Part shown: positions 35,401-43,845 of the stretch, piece after piece
How positions within the stretch are numbered: the stretch's first letter is position 1
How the letters are laid out: each line of letters starts with the position of its first letter
DNA from: UBA10677 sp045654245
Lineage (GTDB): Bacteria; Bacillota; Clostridia; Christensenellales; Pumilibacteraceae
Assembly: GCA_045654245.1 (NCBI GenBank)
Contig: JAZOMX010000009.1
Coordinates: 1 to 64,000, forward strand
Reading direction: 5' to 3'
DNA: 64,000 bases
Notes under the pieces: model-generated
Seen by the model: only the letters and a program-made list of their open reading frames with translations
Database searches by the model: none
What the model was told of the DNA's origin: nothing
Position numbers and translations under genes: made by a program

Positions 35401-35967
35401 TTAAAAAAAGATTTTGCTCATTGGATTAAAAAGAATAAAGGTAAGTTGTTAACTTTCGCTTTAATTTGCTTGTTCTCGGTAGTTATAGGTATTAGAAACG
35501 GTTTGTTGTGCGATTTGCAAACTACTTTTTTTGCAAGTTCAACTACGATATTTGGATTTTTGCGTGGAGAAGTGACGCTATTAAACGTACTGATATGGAG
35601 CATCGTTGAATGGACGCTTATGCTTACGATTATAGTTTGTTGTTCGTATAACGGTATTGCGGTGTATTTTTCGCTATTAGTTACCGTGTATAAGTCTTAT
35701 TCGGTGTCGTTTGCGATAGTCGTAGTTTTGCGTAGTTGTATGTTTGGCGGATTGTTTTTTGCGCTTTCGTACGCATTGGTCGGCTTTGCGTCGTTATTGA
35801 TACTTGCGTATAGTATAATCTATATATTTGAGTGTAGATACGCATATCGTTTTGGAATGAAGGAATTTAAACGGACTTTTTTTGGCGTTTTTTCAAATTA
35901 CTATTGCGTAGCGTTCGTAATTTTGCTTGAACTAATATTCCTTTGTTTTTCAAAAATTTTTATATAA
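35383..35967 (+). CDS. integral membrane protein of unknown family
   Basis: A 194-residue protein with about five hydrophobic segments after a basic N-terminus (K-K-D-F-A-H-W-I-K-K-N-K-G-K). I do not recognise it firmly. Its size, topology and place between spoIVB and dacF recall SpoIIM (Bacillus spoIIM is near dacF), but I cannot match the motifs. The only ATG lies in the stem of a terminator and has no ribosome-binding site; a TTG at 35446 is an alternative. Coding is supported by length and by continuous hydrophobic pattern. Confidence 0.65.
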   Translation: MNSVFLLKKDFAHWIKKNKGKLLTFALICLFSVVIGIRNGLLCDLQTTFFASSTTIFGFLRGEVTLLNVLIWSIVEWTLMLTIIVCCSYNGIAVYFSLLVTVYKSYSVSFAIVVVLRSCMFGGLFFALSYALVGFASLLILAYSIIYIFECRYAYRFGMKEFKRTFFGVFSNYYCVAFVILLELIFLCFSKIFI

Positions 35968-36020
35968 AGAATAATGTTTTTGACGTTTGCAAAAGATAGA
36001 GATAAGAGGATGCGTGTGAA

Positions 36021-37169
36021 ATGAAGAAAAAATCGTTAATTATTATTTTATTTATTTTTATGATTGCGCTTACGAGTATGGGGACTACCGTGGCGCTAGG
36101 TGAGGAATTAAGTTTTGGTAGCGCAAAAAGTGCAATTTTGCTTGATGCTGATAGTGGAACTGTAGTTTATCAAAAGAATTCTGGTGAAAAACGACAAATT
36201 GCTAGTATGGTTAAAATTATGACGCTAAACATACTTTTTGACGAAATTGAGGCAGGAAATATTGCGCTCGACGAGATGGTAACGGTGAGTGAATATGCTA
36301 CTAGTATGGGTGGCTCGCAGGCGTTTTTAGATGCGAATTGTGATTATAAAGTGGAAGAGTTGATTAAAAGTATTATCGTTGCTTCCGCAAACGATTCGTG
36401 TGTTGCTATGGCTGAAAGAGTTTCGGGGAGTGTTGGTGCTTTTGTGCAAAGAATGAACGACTTGGCGGAAGAGTTGGGGATGGAGAATACGCGTTTTGTG
36501 AATTGTACGGGATTGCCTGACTTGAATCAGTACTCGTGCGCTAACGACGTGTCGATAATGATGCGTAGATTGATTAAAAATGACAAGTTCTTTGGGTATG
36601 CAAAAATTTGGACTTTTGATTTTGAGCACCCGAGCGGAAGAAAAACTACGCTAACTAACACGAATAAACTTGTTCGCTTTTATAGTGGTTGCGACGGTGG
36701 TAAAACTGGCTATACATCTGAGGCTATGTCTTGTTTGTCTGCAACGGCGAAAAGGGGAGATACGAGATTTCTTTGCGTGGTTATGGGTGCGAGTGATTCT
36801 AAATCTAGAAATGCTGAAGTGAGCAAATTGTTTGATTATGGCTTTGCAAACTATGAGAAAAAAGTATTCGTTCAAAAGGGACTATTGCTAGAGGACCGTA
36901 TTCTAGTTAATGGTGGAAGAGAAAAGTTTACTACCGGTATAGTAGAAAGTGATTTATTTGCGTTCAGTAAAAGAAATGAAAATAAAGATTTTGCTACGGA
37001 AATCGAATATTTTGATATTTCTGCGCCGATAAATAGGGGCGAAGTGGTAGGAGAAATAAAACTTATAAAAAATGGTGAAGTTGTCTCAAGAAGCAATATT
37101 TTGTCGAACGCAACTGTAAAAAGACAATCGTATTATGATATTATCGACAAAATAGTGCAAAAATGGTAA
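36021..37169 (+). CDS. dacF: D-alanyl-D-alanine carboxypeptidase (DacF type)
   Basis: Penicillin-binding protein that trims the pentapeptide of peptidoglycan. A signal peptide (residues 1-28) precedes the S11 peptidase domain with S-M-V-K (SxxK), S-A-N (SxN) and G-G-K-T-G-Y-T (KTG). A C-terminal beta domain follows. 382 aa. The sporulation neighbours fit the DacF role in the spore cortex, though a vegetative role is possible. ATG follows GAGGATGCGTG. Confidence 0.88.
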   Translation: MKKKSLIIILFIFMIALTSMGTTVALGEELSFGSAKSAILLDADSGTVVYQKNSGEKRQIASMVKIMTLNILFDEIEAGNIALDEMVTVSEYATSMGGSQAFLDANCDYKVEELIKSIIVASANDSCVAMAERVSGSVGAFVQRMNDLAEELGMENTRFVNCTGLPDLNQYSCANDVSIMMRRLIKNDKFFGYAKIWTFDFEHPSGRKTTLTNTNKLVRFYSGCDGGKTGYTSEAMSCLSATAKRGDTRFLCVVMGASDSKSRNAEVSKLFDYGFANYEKKVFVQKGLLLEDRILVNGGREKFTTGIVESDLFAFSKRNENKDFATEIEYFDISAPINRGEVVGEIKLIKNGEVVSRSNILSNATVKRQSYYDIIDKIVQKW

Positions 37170-37210
37170 AAAATAGAAGTACTATGTCAGATATAAATGG
37201 CTATTTTGTG

Positions 37211-37242
37211 AAAAAGGGCGCGTTGTTTACTCGCCCTTTTTT
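37211..37242 (+). terminator. terminator after dacF
   Basis: AAAAAGGGCG (37211-37220) pairs with CGCCCTTTTT (37232-37241), 11-nt loop, T6 run. Confidence 0.85.
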
Positions 37243-37264
37243 GATTTTTTGTATCGTTTAGCGT

Positions 37265-37293
37265 TTGACTATATTATAGTTTAATGTTATACT
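37265..37293 (+). promoter_or_regulatory. sigma-A promoter of lysA
   Basis: TTGACT (37265-37270), 17-bp spacer, TATACT (37288-37293), extended -10 TGT. The leader is only about 25 nt, so there is no room for a lysine riboswitch. Confidence 0.8.
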
Positions 37294-37325
37294 ATAATAG
37301 CGCTTATGCGCATAGGAGACGGATA

Positions 37326-38645
37326 ATGAAAGAACGAGAGACGCTAAAAGTAAATTCGCTAGGGCATTTGGAAATAGGCGGTTGTGATACCGTTGAACTT
37401 GCAAAAGAGTACGGAACGCCACTTTACGTTATGGACGAAAACTATATACGACAGATTGCTCGTGGTTACTCGAAAATTCTCGACGAGGTGTATGGAGACG
37501 GGCTAGTTTGTTATGCGTCGAAAGCGTTTTCAACTAAGGCTGTGTACCAAATTTGCGATAGTGAAGGGTTGGGCGCAGACGTAGTTTCCGGTGGCGAACT
37601 TCTTACGGCTCTTTCTTCTGGAATCAATGCGGATAAAATTTATTTTCACGGAAATAATAAATCTTTTTCAGAACTCGAAATGGCGGTAAAATCGGGAGTT
37701 CACGCGGTTGTCGTCGATAGTTTTTACGAAATGGACTTGCTAGACGGAATATGTGCTGATAACGGCAAAAATATGAAAGTTTTGTTTAGGGTTAATCCTG
37801 GAATTGACGCGCATACTCATCAGTTTATTCAAACGACGAGAGTGGATAGTAAGTTTGGCTTTTCTATATCTGACGGCACGGCGTTAGATGCGATTAAGTA
37901 TGCATTAAGCAAAACCAACTTAACTTTCGTTGGAATTCATTGTCATATCGGTTCGCAAATATTTGAATTAAAGCCGTTTATGCTCGCAGTTGATAAAATG
38001 ACTGATTTTATCGTAAAAATTAATGCGGAACTAGGTGTGACCGTAAGTGAACTTAATATGGGTGGCGGATACGGTATTACTTACACTAGCGAAGATAAAC
38101 CTCTCGAGCCACAAGACTACGTAAGAGCAATCGTAGATAAACTTTTAGAGTGTGTTGAAGAAAAGAAAATTGTAAAACCCCGTCTAATTTTAGAACCTGG
38201 TCGTTCAATAGTTGGAGAGGCGGGAATAACGCTTTACACGGTAGGCGCGATTAAAGAAATTAAAGAGATTAAAAAATATATTAGCGTTGACGGTGGTATG
38301 TTTGAGAACCCAAGATACGCACTTTATCAAGCCAAGTACGAGGCGGTTTTGGCTAACAAAATGAACGAAGCGAATACCGAAATCGTTACGGTTGCCGGTA
38401 AGTGTTGTGAGAGTGGCGATATGTTGGTAATTGACGCTAAATTACCGAAAGCGGAGAGTGGAGACGTTTTGGCGGTGTTATCGACTGGCGCTTATCATTA
38501 TTCTATGGCGAGCAACTATAACCGAAATCTCGTGCCTCCCGTAGTTTTAGTTCGTGATGGCAAATCTGGTTATATCGTTCGTCCGCAAACTTACGAGGAT
38601 ATTATGGCTCGCGATTGTTCGCCAGCGTGGATAGAGGAGAAATAA
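37326..38645 (+). CDS. lysA: diaminopimelate decarboxylase
   Basis: PLP enzyme making L-lysine from meso-diaminopimelate. The 439-residue protein has the PLP lysine in Y-A-S-K-A-F, H-C-H-I-G-S-Q, G-G-G-Y-G-I-x-Y, E-P-G-R-S-I-V, and C-E-S-G-D in the second domain. I start at the ATG at 37326 behind AGGAGACGG; an in-frame start at 37284 lies inside the promoter. Confidence 0.95.
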   Translation: MKERETLKVNSLGHLEIGGCDTVELAKEYGTPLYVMDENYIRQIARGYSKILDEVYGDGLVCYASKAFSTKAVYQICDSEGLGADVVSGGELLTALSSGINADKIYFHGNNKSFSELEMAVKSGVHAVVVDSFYEMDLLDGICADNGKNMKVLFRVNPGIDAHTHQFIQTTRVDSKFGFSISDGTALDAIKYALSKTNLTFVGIHCHIGSQIFELKPFMLAVDKMTDFIVKINAELGVTVSELNMGGGYGITYTSEDKPLEPQDYVRAIVDKLLECVEEKKIVKPRLILEPGRSIVGEAGITLYTVGAIKEIKEIKKYISVDGGMFENPRYALYQAKYEAVLANKMNEANTEIVTVAGKCCESGDMLVIDAKLPKAESGDVLAVLSTGAYHYSMASNYNRNLVPPVVLVRDGKSGYIVRPQTYEDIMARDCSPAWIEEK

Positions 38646-39313
38646 TGGTATTTGGCTACACAGACATAATGCAGTTTTTGCTAGCAACCGTAGCAATCGT
38701 TATTTCGATAGTATTACACGAACTTGCCCACGGTTACGTAGCGCTATGGAACGGGGATATGACGGCTAAAGCGTATGGGCGGTTGTCGCTGAATCCGCTC
38801 GTTCACTTTGACTTGTACGGACTACTTATGTTGGTACTAGTTAGGTTTGGTTACGCTCGTCCCGTTCCCGTTAATCCGTACAACTTTAAGAGGAGAAGGC
38901 TTGGCTGTATTACCGTTTCTTGTGCGGGAATATTAGTTAATATTTTACTCGCTTTTATATGTACGCCATTATATTTTTTATGCCAAATCAAGGGTGGACG
39001 GTTTTTATTCTATCTAGGTAGTTTTCTATTTTGGATGATAATAATCAATATAAACCTTGCCGTGTTTAATCTTTTACCGATATATCCTCTCGACGGATAT
39101 AAAATAGTAGAGGGGTTTACTCGAGCAAATAATCCGTTTACTCGATTTATGAGAGTTTACGGACAGTATATTTTGATTGCACTAATTGCGGTAAGCGTGC
39201 TAGTTGATAGTTTGGGTTTTCCGTACTGGCTAGACTTTTTAGGACTTTATATTGATACTACGAGAGGAGCAATAATTACCGTTTTAGAAAAGTTTTGGAA
39301 TTTGTTTTTTTGA
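38645..39313 (+). CDS. site-2 protease family (M50) membrane protein
   Basis: A compact intramembrane metalloprotease homologue (YwhC-like) of 222 residues. H-E-L-A-H-G is in the first third, and N-L-L-P-I-Y-P-L-D-G-Y gives the second motif. About five membrane segments, no PDZ. The ATG overlaps the lysA stop by 1 nt behind GAGGAG. This type is typical of genes next to scpA in Clostridia. Substrate unknown. Confidence 0.88.
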   Translation: MVFGYTDIMQFLLATVAIVISIVLHELAHGYVALWNGDMTAKAYGRLSLNPLVHFDLYGLLMLVLVRFGYARPVPVNPYNFKRRRLGCITVSCAGILVNILLAFICTPLYFLCQIKGGRFLFYLGSFLFWMIIININLAVFNLLPIYPLDGYKIVEGFTRANNPFTRFMRVYGQYILIALIAVSVLVDSLGFPYWLDFLGLYIDTTRGAIITVLEKFWNLFF

Positions 39314-39321
39314 GGTAAATA

Positions 39322-40128
39322 ATGGAAGAACAAAGAAAAGAAGAAGTACAAAAGTATATCGACTCGCTTGCCGATAAGGACGTGTATAATCCCGATAGTT
39401 ACGAGGTTCACCTTGAAAACTTTGACGGACCGCTCGACCTACTTTGGTTTTTGATTCGACGCTCTAAAATTGATATTAACGAAATTTTCGTATCCGAAAT
39501 TACCGAGCAGTACTTGGCGACTATGTCGCAGGTTGAGAACCTTGATATGGAAAAGGCATCAGAGTTCGTTGAAGTTGCGGCGTGTCTTATTGAAATTAAG
39601 TCAAAAGCGTTGTTGCCTCGCCCTGAAGAATACAATGTGGGAGGAGACGATACCGACCCGGAAAAAGAACTTATTCGTCGCCTTGAAGAGTATCGTATTT
39701 ATAAAGAGGCAAGCCTTAAGATAAAGGAAATTGAAACGACGGGTATGCACTATCGTAATCCGGATTCGAGCGTTGGTAAACCAAGACTTGTCCTTAACGA
39801 TATGACTATGGATGGGCTTGTCGAGGCTCTTAGAAAAATGTTTGTAAAACTCGAGATTAAGGCGCAAGAAAATCAACAAAGAAACATAAGAAAAGATAGG
39901 TTTACCGTTGCTGATAAGATTGCGCAGATAAGAGATTATTACGAGGATGCTGAAACGATTGTTTTTACCGATTTGTTTGAGGCTGACTACAATAAGAGCG
40001 AGATAATAACGACTTTTCAAGCAATGCTTGAACTGTTAAAAGGACAATTTTTTAGAGCGGAACAAAAGGAAGTTTTCGGAGAAATATTGCTCCATAGAAT
40101 AAGAGAGGAGAACGAGAAGTATGATTGA
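39322..40128 (+). CDS. scpA: segregation and condensation protein A
   Basis: The kleisin of the bacterial SMC-ScpAB condensin. The 268-residue protein has the family start F-D-G-P-L-D-L-L-x-x-L-I, K-I-D-I-N-E-I and V-E-V-A-A-C-L-I-E-I-K-S-K-x-L-L-P. Overlaps scpB by 8 nt. Confidence 0.95.
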   Translation: MEEQRKEEVQKYIDSLADKDVYNPDSYEVHLENFDGPLDLLWFLIRRSKIDINEIFVSEITEQYLATMSQVENLDMEKASEFVEVAACLIEIKSKALLPRPEEYNVGGDDTDPEKELIRRLEEYRIYKEASLKIKEIETTGMHYRNPDSSVGKPRLVLNDMTMDGLVEALRKMFVKLEIKAQENQQRNIRKDRFTVADKIAQIRDYYEDAETIVFTDLFEADYNKSEIITTFQAMLELLKGQFFRAEQKEVFGEILLHRIREENEKYD

Positions 40129-40783
40129 GTTAAATATGCTTGACGAACTGCTTGAATCGATTTTATTCGTTTCGGGTAACGGACTTAAAGTTTCGGATAT
40201 TGCCGAGCAACTTGAAATTAAAACTGCGGACGTAAACGCGTCTATAAAAAGGCTTAAAGAAAAGTATAGCGGAAAGAGTGGAATACATCTTTTAACCTAT
40301 AACGGAAAGGCGCAGTTTGCCTCAAATCCCGAGCATTCGGACGTTGTTGCGTGCGTACTTAACCCTATACGCGAGCGTGATTTGTCGTCCGCTGCGCTTG
40401 AAACGATAGCGATTATTGCGTACCGTCAGCCCGTAACGAGAATTGATATCGAGCAAATTAGAGGCGTAAATAGTGAATATACGGTACAAATGTTACTAAA
40501 AAATAATCTTATTGAAGTCGTTGGCAGAAAGGATGCTCCTGGTAAGCCGTTGCTTTTTGGAACTACCGACGAATTTTTGAAAAGATTTAGACTTGAAAAA
40601 CTTTCCGATTTACCAGATTACGAAACCTTGCTTGAGTCGATTAAGATTATCGGTGGTGGCGACGATAAATCGAAGAGTATTTATAACGAGTTTGAAATTC
40701 CTGATGAGGAAGTCGCAATGGCTGATGCTGAAGAAGTGCCCGATTTTTTAGAGGGTGAAACAGATTTGCAAAGAATAGGATAA
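40121..40783 (+). CDS. scpB: segregation and condensation protein B
   Basis: Winged-helix partner of ScpA. The 220-residue protein has I-L-F-V-S-G, the R-D-L-S-x-A-A-L-E-T-I-A-I-I-A-Y-x-Q-P-V-T-R core and I-x-x-I-R-G-V-N-S. GAGGAG lies before the ATG. An acidic C-terminal tail follows. Confidence 0.95.
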   Translation: MIELNMLDELLESILFVSGNGLKVSDIAEQLEIKTADVNASIKRLKEKYSGKSGIHLLTYNGKAQFASNPEHSDVVACVLNPIRERDLSSAALETIAIIAYRQPVTRIDIEQIRGVNSEYTVQMLLKNNLIEVVGRKDAPGKPLLFGTTDEFLKRFRLEKLSDLPDYETLLESIKIIGGGDDKSKSIYNEFEIPDEEVAMADAEEVPDFLEGETDLQRIG

Positions 40784-40808
40784 AATTTTCTTAATAAGAA
40801 TAAAAACG

Positions 40809-40855
40809 AAGCGCTCGTAAGACACTAGTAATGTGATTACGGGCGCTTGTGTTTT
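40809..40855 (+). terminator. hairpin after scpB that encloses the next GTG start
   Basis: A 12-bp stem 40809-40820 / 40837-40848 (one G-T pair) with a 16-nt loop containing the GTG at 40833, followed by TGTGTTTTAATC. A weak terminator or a translation-control hairpin. Confidence 0.55.
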
Positions 40856-41429
40856 AATCTTAATACTGTCCGTTGCGCTAATCTCGGTTCCGCTTTCGCT
40901 TGAACTAAAAATTGATTTTAAGCGTAACGACGGTTTCGCTAAGTTTCGAGTTTTTAAATTTCTTGTCGTGGACGAACGGTTATATTTTAAGCATATAAGA
41001 GCGTTTGAAAACGACCTTGTCATTGACAAGAAAGGCAAAAAGGAAGAATTTCATATTAACGCCGATAAGTTTGATAGACGCTCGATTCTAAGGCTATTAA
41101 ACATTGAATTCGTTCCGAAAATAAATTTTCGAGATATAGTCGTAAATTTGTCGCTTGGCAAAAAGGATGACGCCTTATTTACTACTTTTGTGGTTGTAGC
41201 GCTAAGAATAATCTTGTGTTCGATATTTGCAAAATTTAGCGTAAATAATAGCGTAACCGTAATCCAAAATTATTTTCCCGAGTATAATGAGGACGCCATA
41301 GCGTTTGACATTAAAGCGCGCGCTTCCGTTACGCTTGGGGAACTTGTTAATTCGCTTATAGTTTATATAGGCAAAAAGATAAAGGAGAGAAAGAAAAGTG
41401 ATTATTCAACACGAAGAGCATCCGATTGA
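40833..41429 (+). CDS. DUF2953-type membrane-anchored protein (YtfI-like)
   Basis: A 198-residue protein with an N-terminal transmembrane helix (about residues 3-22) and a mixed alpha/beta soluble part. Small size, F-x-V-x-x-L-x-V-D-pattern and location directly before ytfJ match DUF2953/YtfI. Function unknown; the pairing with YtfJ suggests a sporulation link. The GTG at 40833 lies in a hairpin loop with no ribosome-binding site, and no better start exists downstream. It overlaps ytfJ by 32 nt. Confidence 0.72.
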   Translation: MITGACVLILILSVALISVPLSLELKIDFKRNDGFAKFRVFKFLVVDERLYFKHIRAFENDLVIDKKGKKEEFHINADKFDRRSILRLLNIEFVPKINFRDIVVNLSLGKKDDALFTTFVVVALRIILCSIFAKFSVNNSVTVIQNYFPEYNEDAIAFDIKARASVTLGELVNSLIVYIGKKIKERKKSDYSTRRASD

Positions 41430-41787
41430 ACGGATTATGGACAATGCGTTTGTAAAAATGAAAGGATTAATATCTGCTGATACCGTTTTGGGAGAGCCTA
41501 TTACTACCGCTGATGGCGTAAACATTATCCCGATTAGTAAAGTAACGATGGGTTTTTTGACGGGTGGCGGTGAATACAGCGATATGTCGAGAGAAGAGTA
41601 TAACCAGTATCCTTTTGCTGGAGGAAGTGGTGCGGGTATGTCCGTAGCGCCTATAGGCTTTTTGGTGGGTACTGGTAATGAATTAAAACTAGTAGGCGTT
41701 TCCGACGAAGGGCTTTACGACAAGATTTTATCGCTAATTCCCGAAGTAATGGCTTCGCTAATTAAGAGAAACGGAGAAAAGAATTGA
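41398..41787 (+). CDS. ytfJ: GerW/YtfJ family spore protein
   Basis: Homologue of YtfJ (GerW), a protein needed for germination in Bacillus. The 129-residue protein has the family blocks A-D-T-V-x-G-E-P-I, V-N-I-I-P-I-S-K-V-x-x-G-F, a Gly-rich segment (G-G-S-G-A-G) and V-A-P-I-G-F-L-V. GTG start 8 nt after GGAGAG. Confidence 0.9.
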   Translation: MIIQHEEHPIERIMDNAFVKMKGLISADTVLGEPITTADGVNIIPISKVTMGFLTGGGEYSDMSREEYNQYPFAGGSGAGMSVAPIGFLVGTGNELKLVGVSDEGLYDKILSLIPEVMASLIKRNGEKN

Positions 41788-42923
41788 CTAAGTTGGTCAA
41801 ATTAATTTTTCTTTCTATTTGCGCCGTGCTTATTCTTCCGTTATCATCAATAAATGCGGTTGTGGTGCGCGCTGAAGAATACTCTAATTCTGCGTTGGCT
41901 ATGGCTTTGCTCGAAAAAAGTAGCGGAAGAATTTTGGATAGTAAAAACGCTAATATGAAATTGCCGATGGCGAGTACTACGAAAATTATTACGGCGATAA
42001 CCGCAATTGAAAAAGAACAGAACCTAGATAGGGTAATCGAAGTTCCGATAGAGGCGGTAGGCGTAGAGGGTTCGTCCGTTTATTTAAGAAGTGGCGAAAT
42101 GATATCTATTCGTAGTTTGCTTTATGGATTAATGTTGCGCTCTGGTAACGATTGTGCCGTTGCTTTGGCGATTTCCATTTCAGGAAGCGTAGAAAAGTTT
42201 GTGCAAAGTATGAATGAGACTGCAAAAAGGGTTGGTGCAAACGATACAAATTTGGTTAATCCTCACGGCTTGCAAGCAAAAAACCATTATACTAGCGCAA
42301 AGGATTTAGGACTAATTTCAGCGTACGCGATGAAGAACGAACAATTTAGAGAAATCGTTTCGACGAAGAGATTTGAAGTAGAGCGGAACGGACAAAAAGA
42401 GGTTTGGATAAATAAGAACAAAATCTTATCCACGCTAGACGGTGGAGATGGTATAAAGACGGGATACACTACTACCGCGGGACGGTGCTTAGTTGCAAGC
42501 GCAACGCGAAATGGTATGACCGTCATAGCCGTAGTGCTTAACTGCCGACCGATGTTCGTTGACTGTGAGGCATTGATTGAAAAGGCGTTTTTTGAGTATA
42601 AACTTTACTCAATGCGTCAACTAATAGGCAAGGGGATAAACGCTGAAGTTGAGGGCGGAAAAAGTAAAACGGTATCGCTGGGGATTTATGAAGAAGTCTT
42701 TTATCCGTTAAGAGAAAGTGAGGCGCGTGGATTATCGATTGAGGTAAATGGCGTTGAAAAAATGCACGCCCCCGTAAAAAGTGGTATAGAAAATGGAAAA
42801 ATTAGTATTTGCTATCAAAATCGGTTGCTTTTTGAGGAAAAATTATATACTATAAATAGCGTAAGCGCTTTGTCCGTGTCGGATAGATTGTCTGAAATTA
42901 TTTCGGAGTGGACAGGCGCGTAA
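41784..42923 (+). CDS. dacB: D-alanyl-D-alanine carboxypeptidase
   Basis: Second S11-type penicillin-binding protein in the window, 379 aa. Signal peptide (residues 1-30), then S-T-T-K, S-G-N and K-T-G-Y-T motifs and a C-terminal domain. The place between ytfJ and rluB matches the clostridial dacB. The TTG start overlaps the ytfJ stop (TTGA). The gene symbol rests on position. Confidence 0.85.
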   Translation: MTKLVKLIFLSICAVLILPLSSINAVVVRAEEYSNSALAMALLEKSSGRILDSKNANMKLPMASTTKIITAITAIEKEQNLDRVIEVPIEAVGVEGSSVYLRSGEMISIRSLLYGLMLRSGNDCAVALAISISGSVEKFVQSMNETAKRVGANDTNLVNPHGLQAKNHYTSAKDLGLISAYAMKNEQFREIVSTKRFEVERNGQKEVWINKNKILSTLDGGDGIKTGYTTTAGRCLVASATRNGMTVIAVVLNCRPMFVDCEALIEKAFFEYKLYSMRQLIGKGINAEVEGGKSKTVSLGIYEEVFYPLRESEARGLSIEVNGVEKMHAPVKSGIENGKISICYQNRLLFEEKLYTINSVSALSVSDRLSEIISEWTGA

Positions 42924-42946
42924 TAAATACCGAGGAAAGCATAGTA

Positions 42947-43675
42947 ATGAGAATTAACAAGTTTTTGGCAGAGTGCGGAATTGCGAGTAGAAGAAACTGC
43001 GAGGCGTTCGTGCTAGAAGGAAGAGTTAAGGTGAATAACAAGAAAATCCTTAACCTTGCTACCGATATCGACCCTGAGTTTGACCAAGTAAGTCTTGACG
43101 GAAAGCCCGTTAAACCTATCGGCAAACACCTTTATATAATGCTTAACAAGCCGAAGGGATACGTTTGTACTACTAGCGACGAGTTGGGTAGAAAAACCGT
43201 TCTTGATTTTTTCAAGGATAAGTATCCTGGAAAAAGACTTTTCCCAGTTGGTCGGTTGGACTACGATACGGAAGGCTTATTGTTGCTTACTACGGACGGA
43301 GATTTGTCGAATAGGCTTATGCACCCAAGTAACGAAATAAGTAAAACCTACGTCGCTAAAATCGAGGGGGAAATTAGCGAGGCTGAACTTAATAAACTTC
43401 GTTCCGGCGTTGAACTTGACGGCGTGAAGACTAAAAAGTGTAAAGTAAAAGTCGTGGGCGAAGAGCGAAATGGCGAAGAGAAAGTTCTTACTAGGATTGA
43501 AGTCGTAATAAGCGAGGGAAGAAATAGACAAGTAAGAAGAATGTTTGAAAGTATTAACCGCGACGTCGTTTTTCTTAAGAGAACGGCTATCGGTGAAATT
43601 AAACTTGGCGGGCTCTATCGCGGGAACTTCCGAGAACTCAAAGAAAAGGAAATTTTATATCTAAAAAATGCTTAA
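42947..43675 (+). CDS. rluB: 23S rRNA pseudouridine synthase RluB family
   Basis: The 242-residue protein has an N-terminal S4 RNA-binding domain (R-I-N-K-F-L-A-E-C-G-I-A-S-R-R) and the RsuA/RluB catalytic motif G-R-L-D-Y-D-T-E-G-L-L-L-L-T, in which the first Asp is the nucleophile. Substrate may be U2605 of 23S rRNA by homology; RsuA-type 16S activity cannot be excluded. I start at the ATG at 42947 behind GAGGAAAG. Confidence 0.88.
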   Translation: MRINKFLAECGIASRRNCEAFVLEGRVKVNNKKILNLATDIDPEFDQVSLDGKPVKPIGKHLYIMLNKPKGYVCTTSDELGRKTVLDFFKDKYPGKRLFPVGRLDYDTEGLLLLTTDGDLSNRLMHPSNEISKTYVAKIEGEISEAELNKLRSGVELDGVKTKKCKVKVVGEERNGEEKVLTRIEVVISEGRNRQVRRMFESINRDVVFLKRTAIGEIKLGGLYRGNFRELKEKEILYLKNA

Positions 43676-43683
43676 AAGATAAG

Positions 43684-43713
43684 ATAAGGCGTTGGGAAAA
43701 TCCAGCGCCTTAT
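43684..43713 (+). terminator. terminator after rluB
   Basis: ATAAGGCG (43684-43691) pairs with CGCCTTAT (43706-43713), with a further TGG/CCA inside. The T-tract is short, but the stem is strong. Confidence 0.65.
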
Positions 43714-43762
43714 TTAAATAATAAGAAAAAGAAAATTTATTTAAAATAGTACGCGATTTTGC

Positions 43763-43791
43763 TTGTCTTTTTTTTGCCTGGGGTTTATAAT
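43763..43791 (+). promoter_or_regulatory. sigma-A promoter of the decarboxylase operon
   Basis: TTGTCT (43763-43768), 17-bp spacer, TATAAT (43786-43791). The leader is about 48 nt, with AATGGAGG before the first ATG. Confidence 0.75.
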
Positions 43792-43845
43792 GTTATCGTG
43801 GAAATTTTGGATTTATTTTCGCACAATACAAATGGAGGCTTAAAT

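Noticed and set aside
37294..37326. Lysine riboswitch before lysA
   Set aside because: Promoter to start codon is about 30 nt, far too short for this riboswitch (roughly 170 nt or more).
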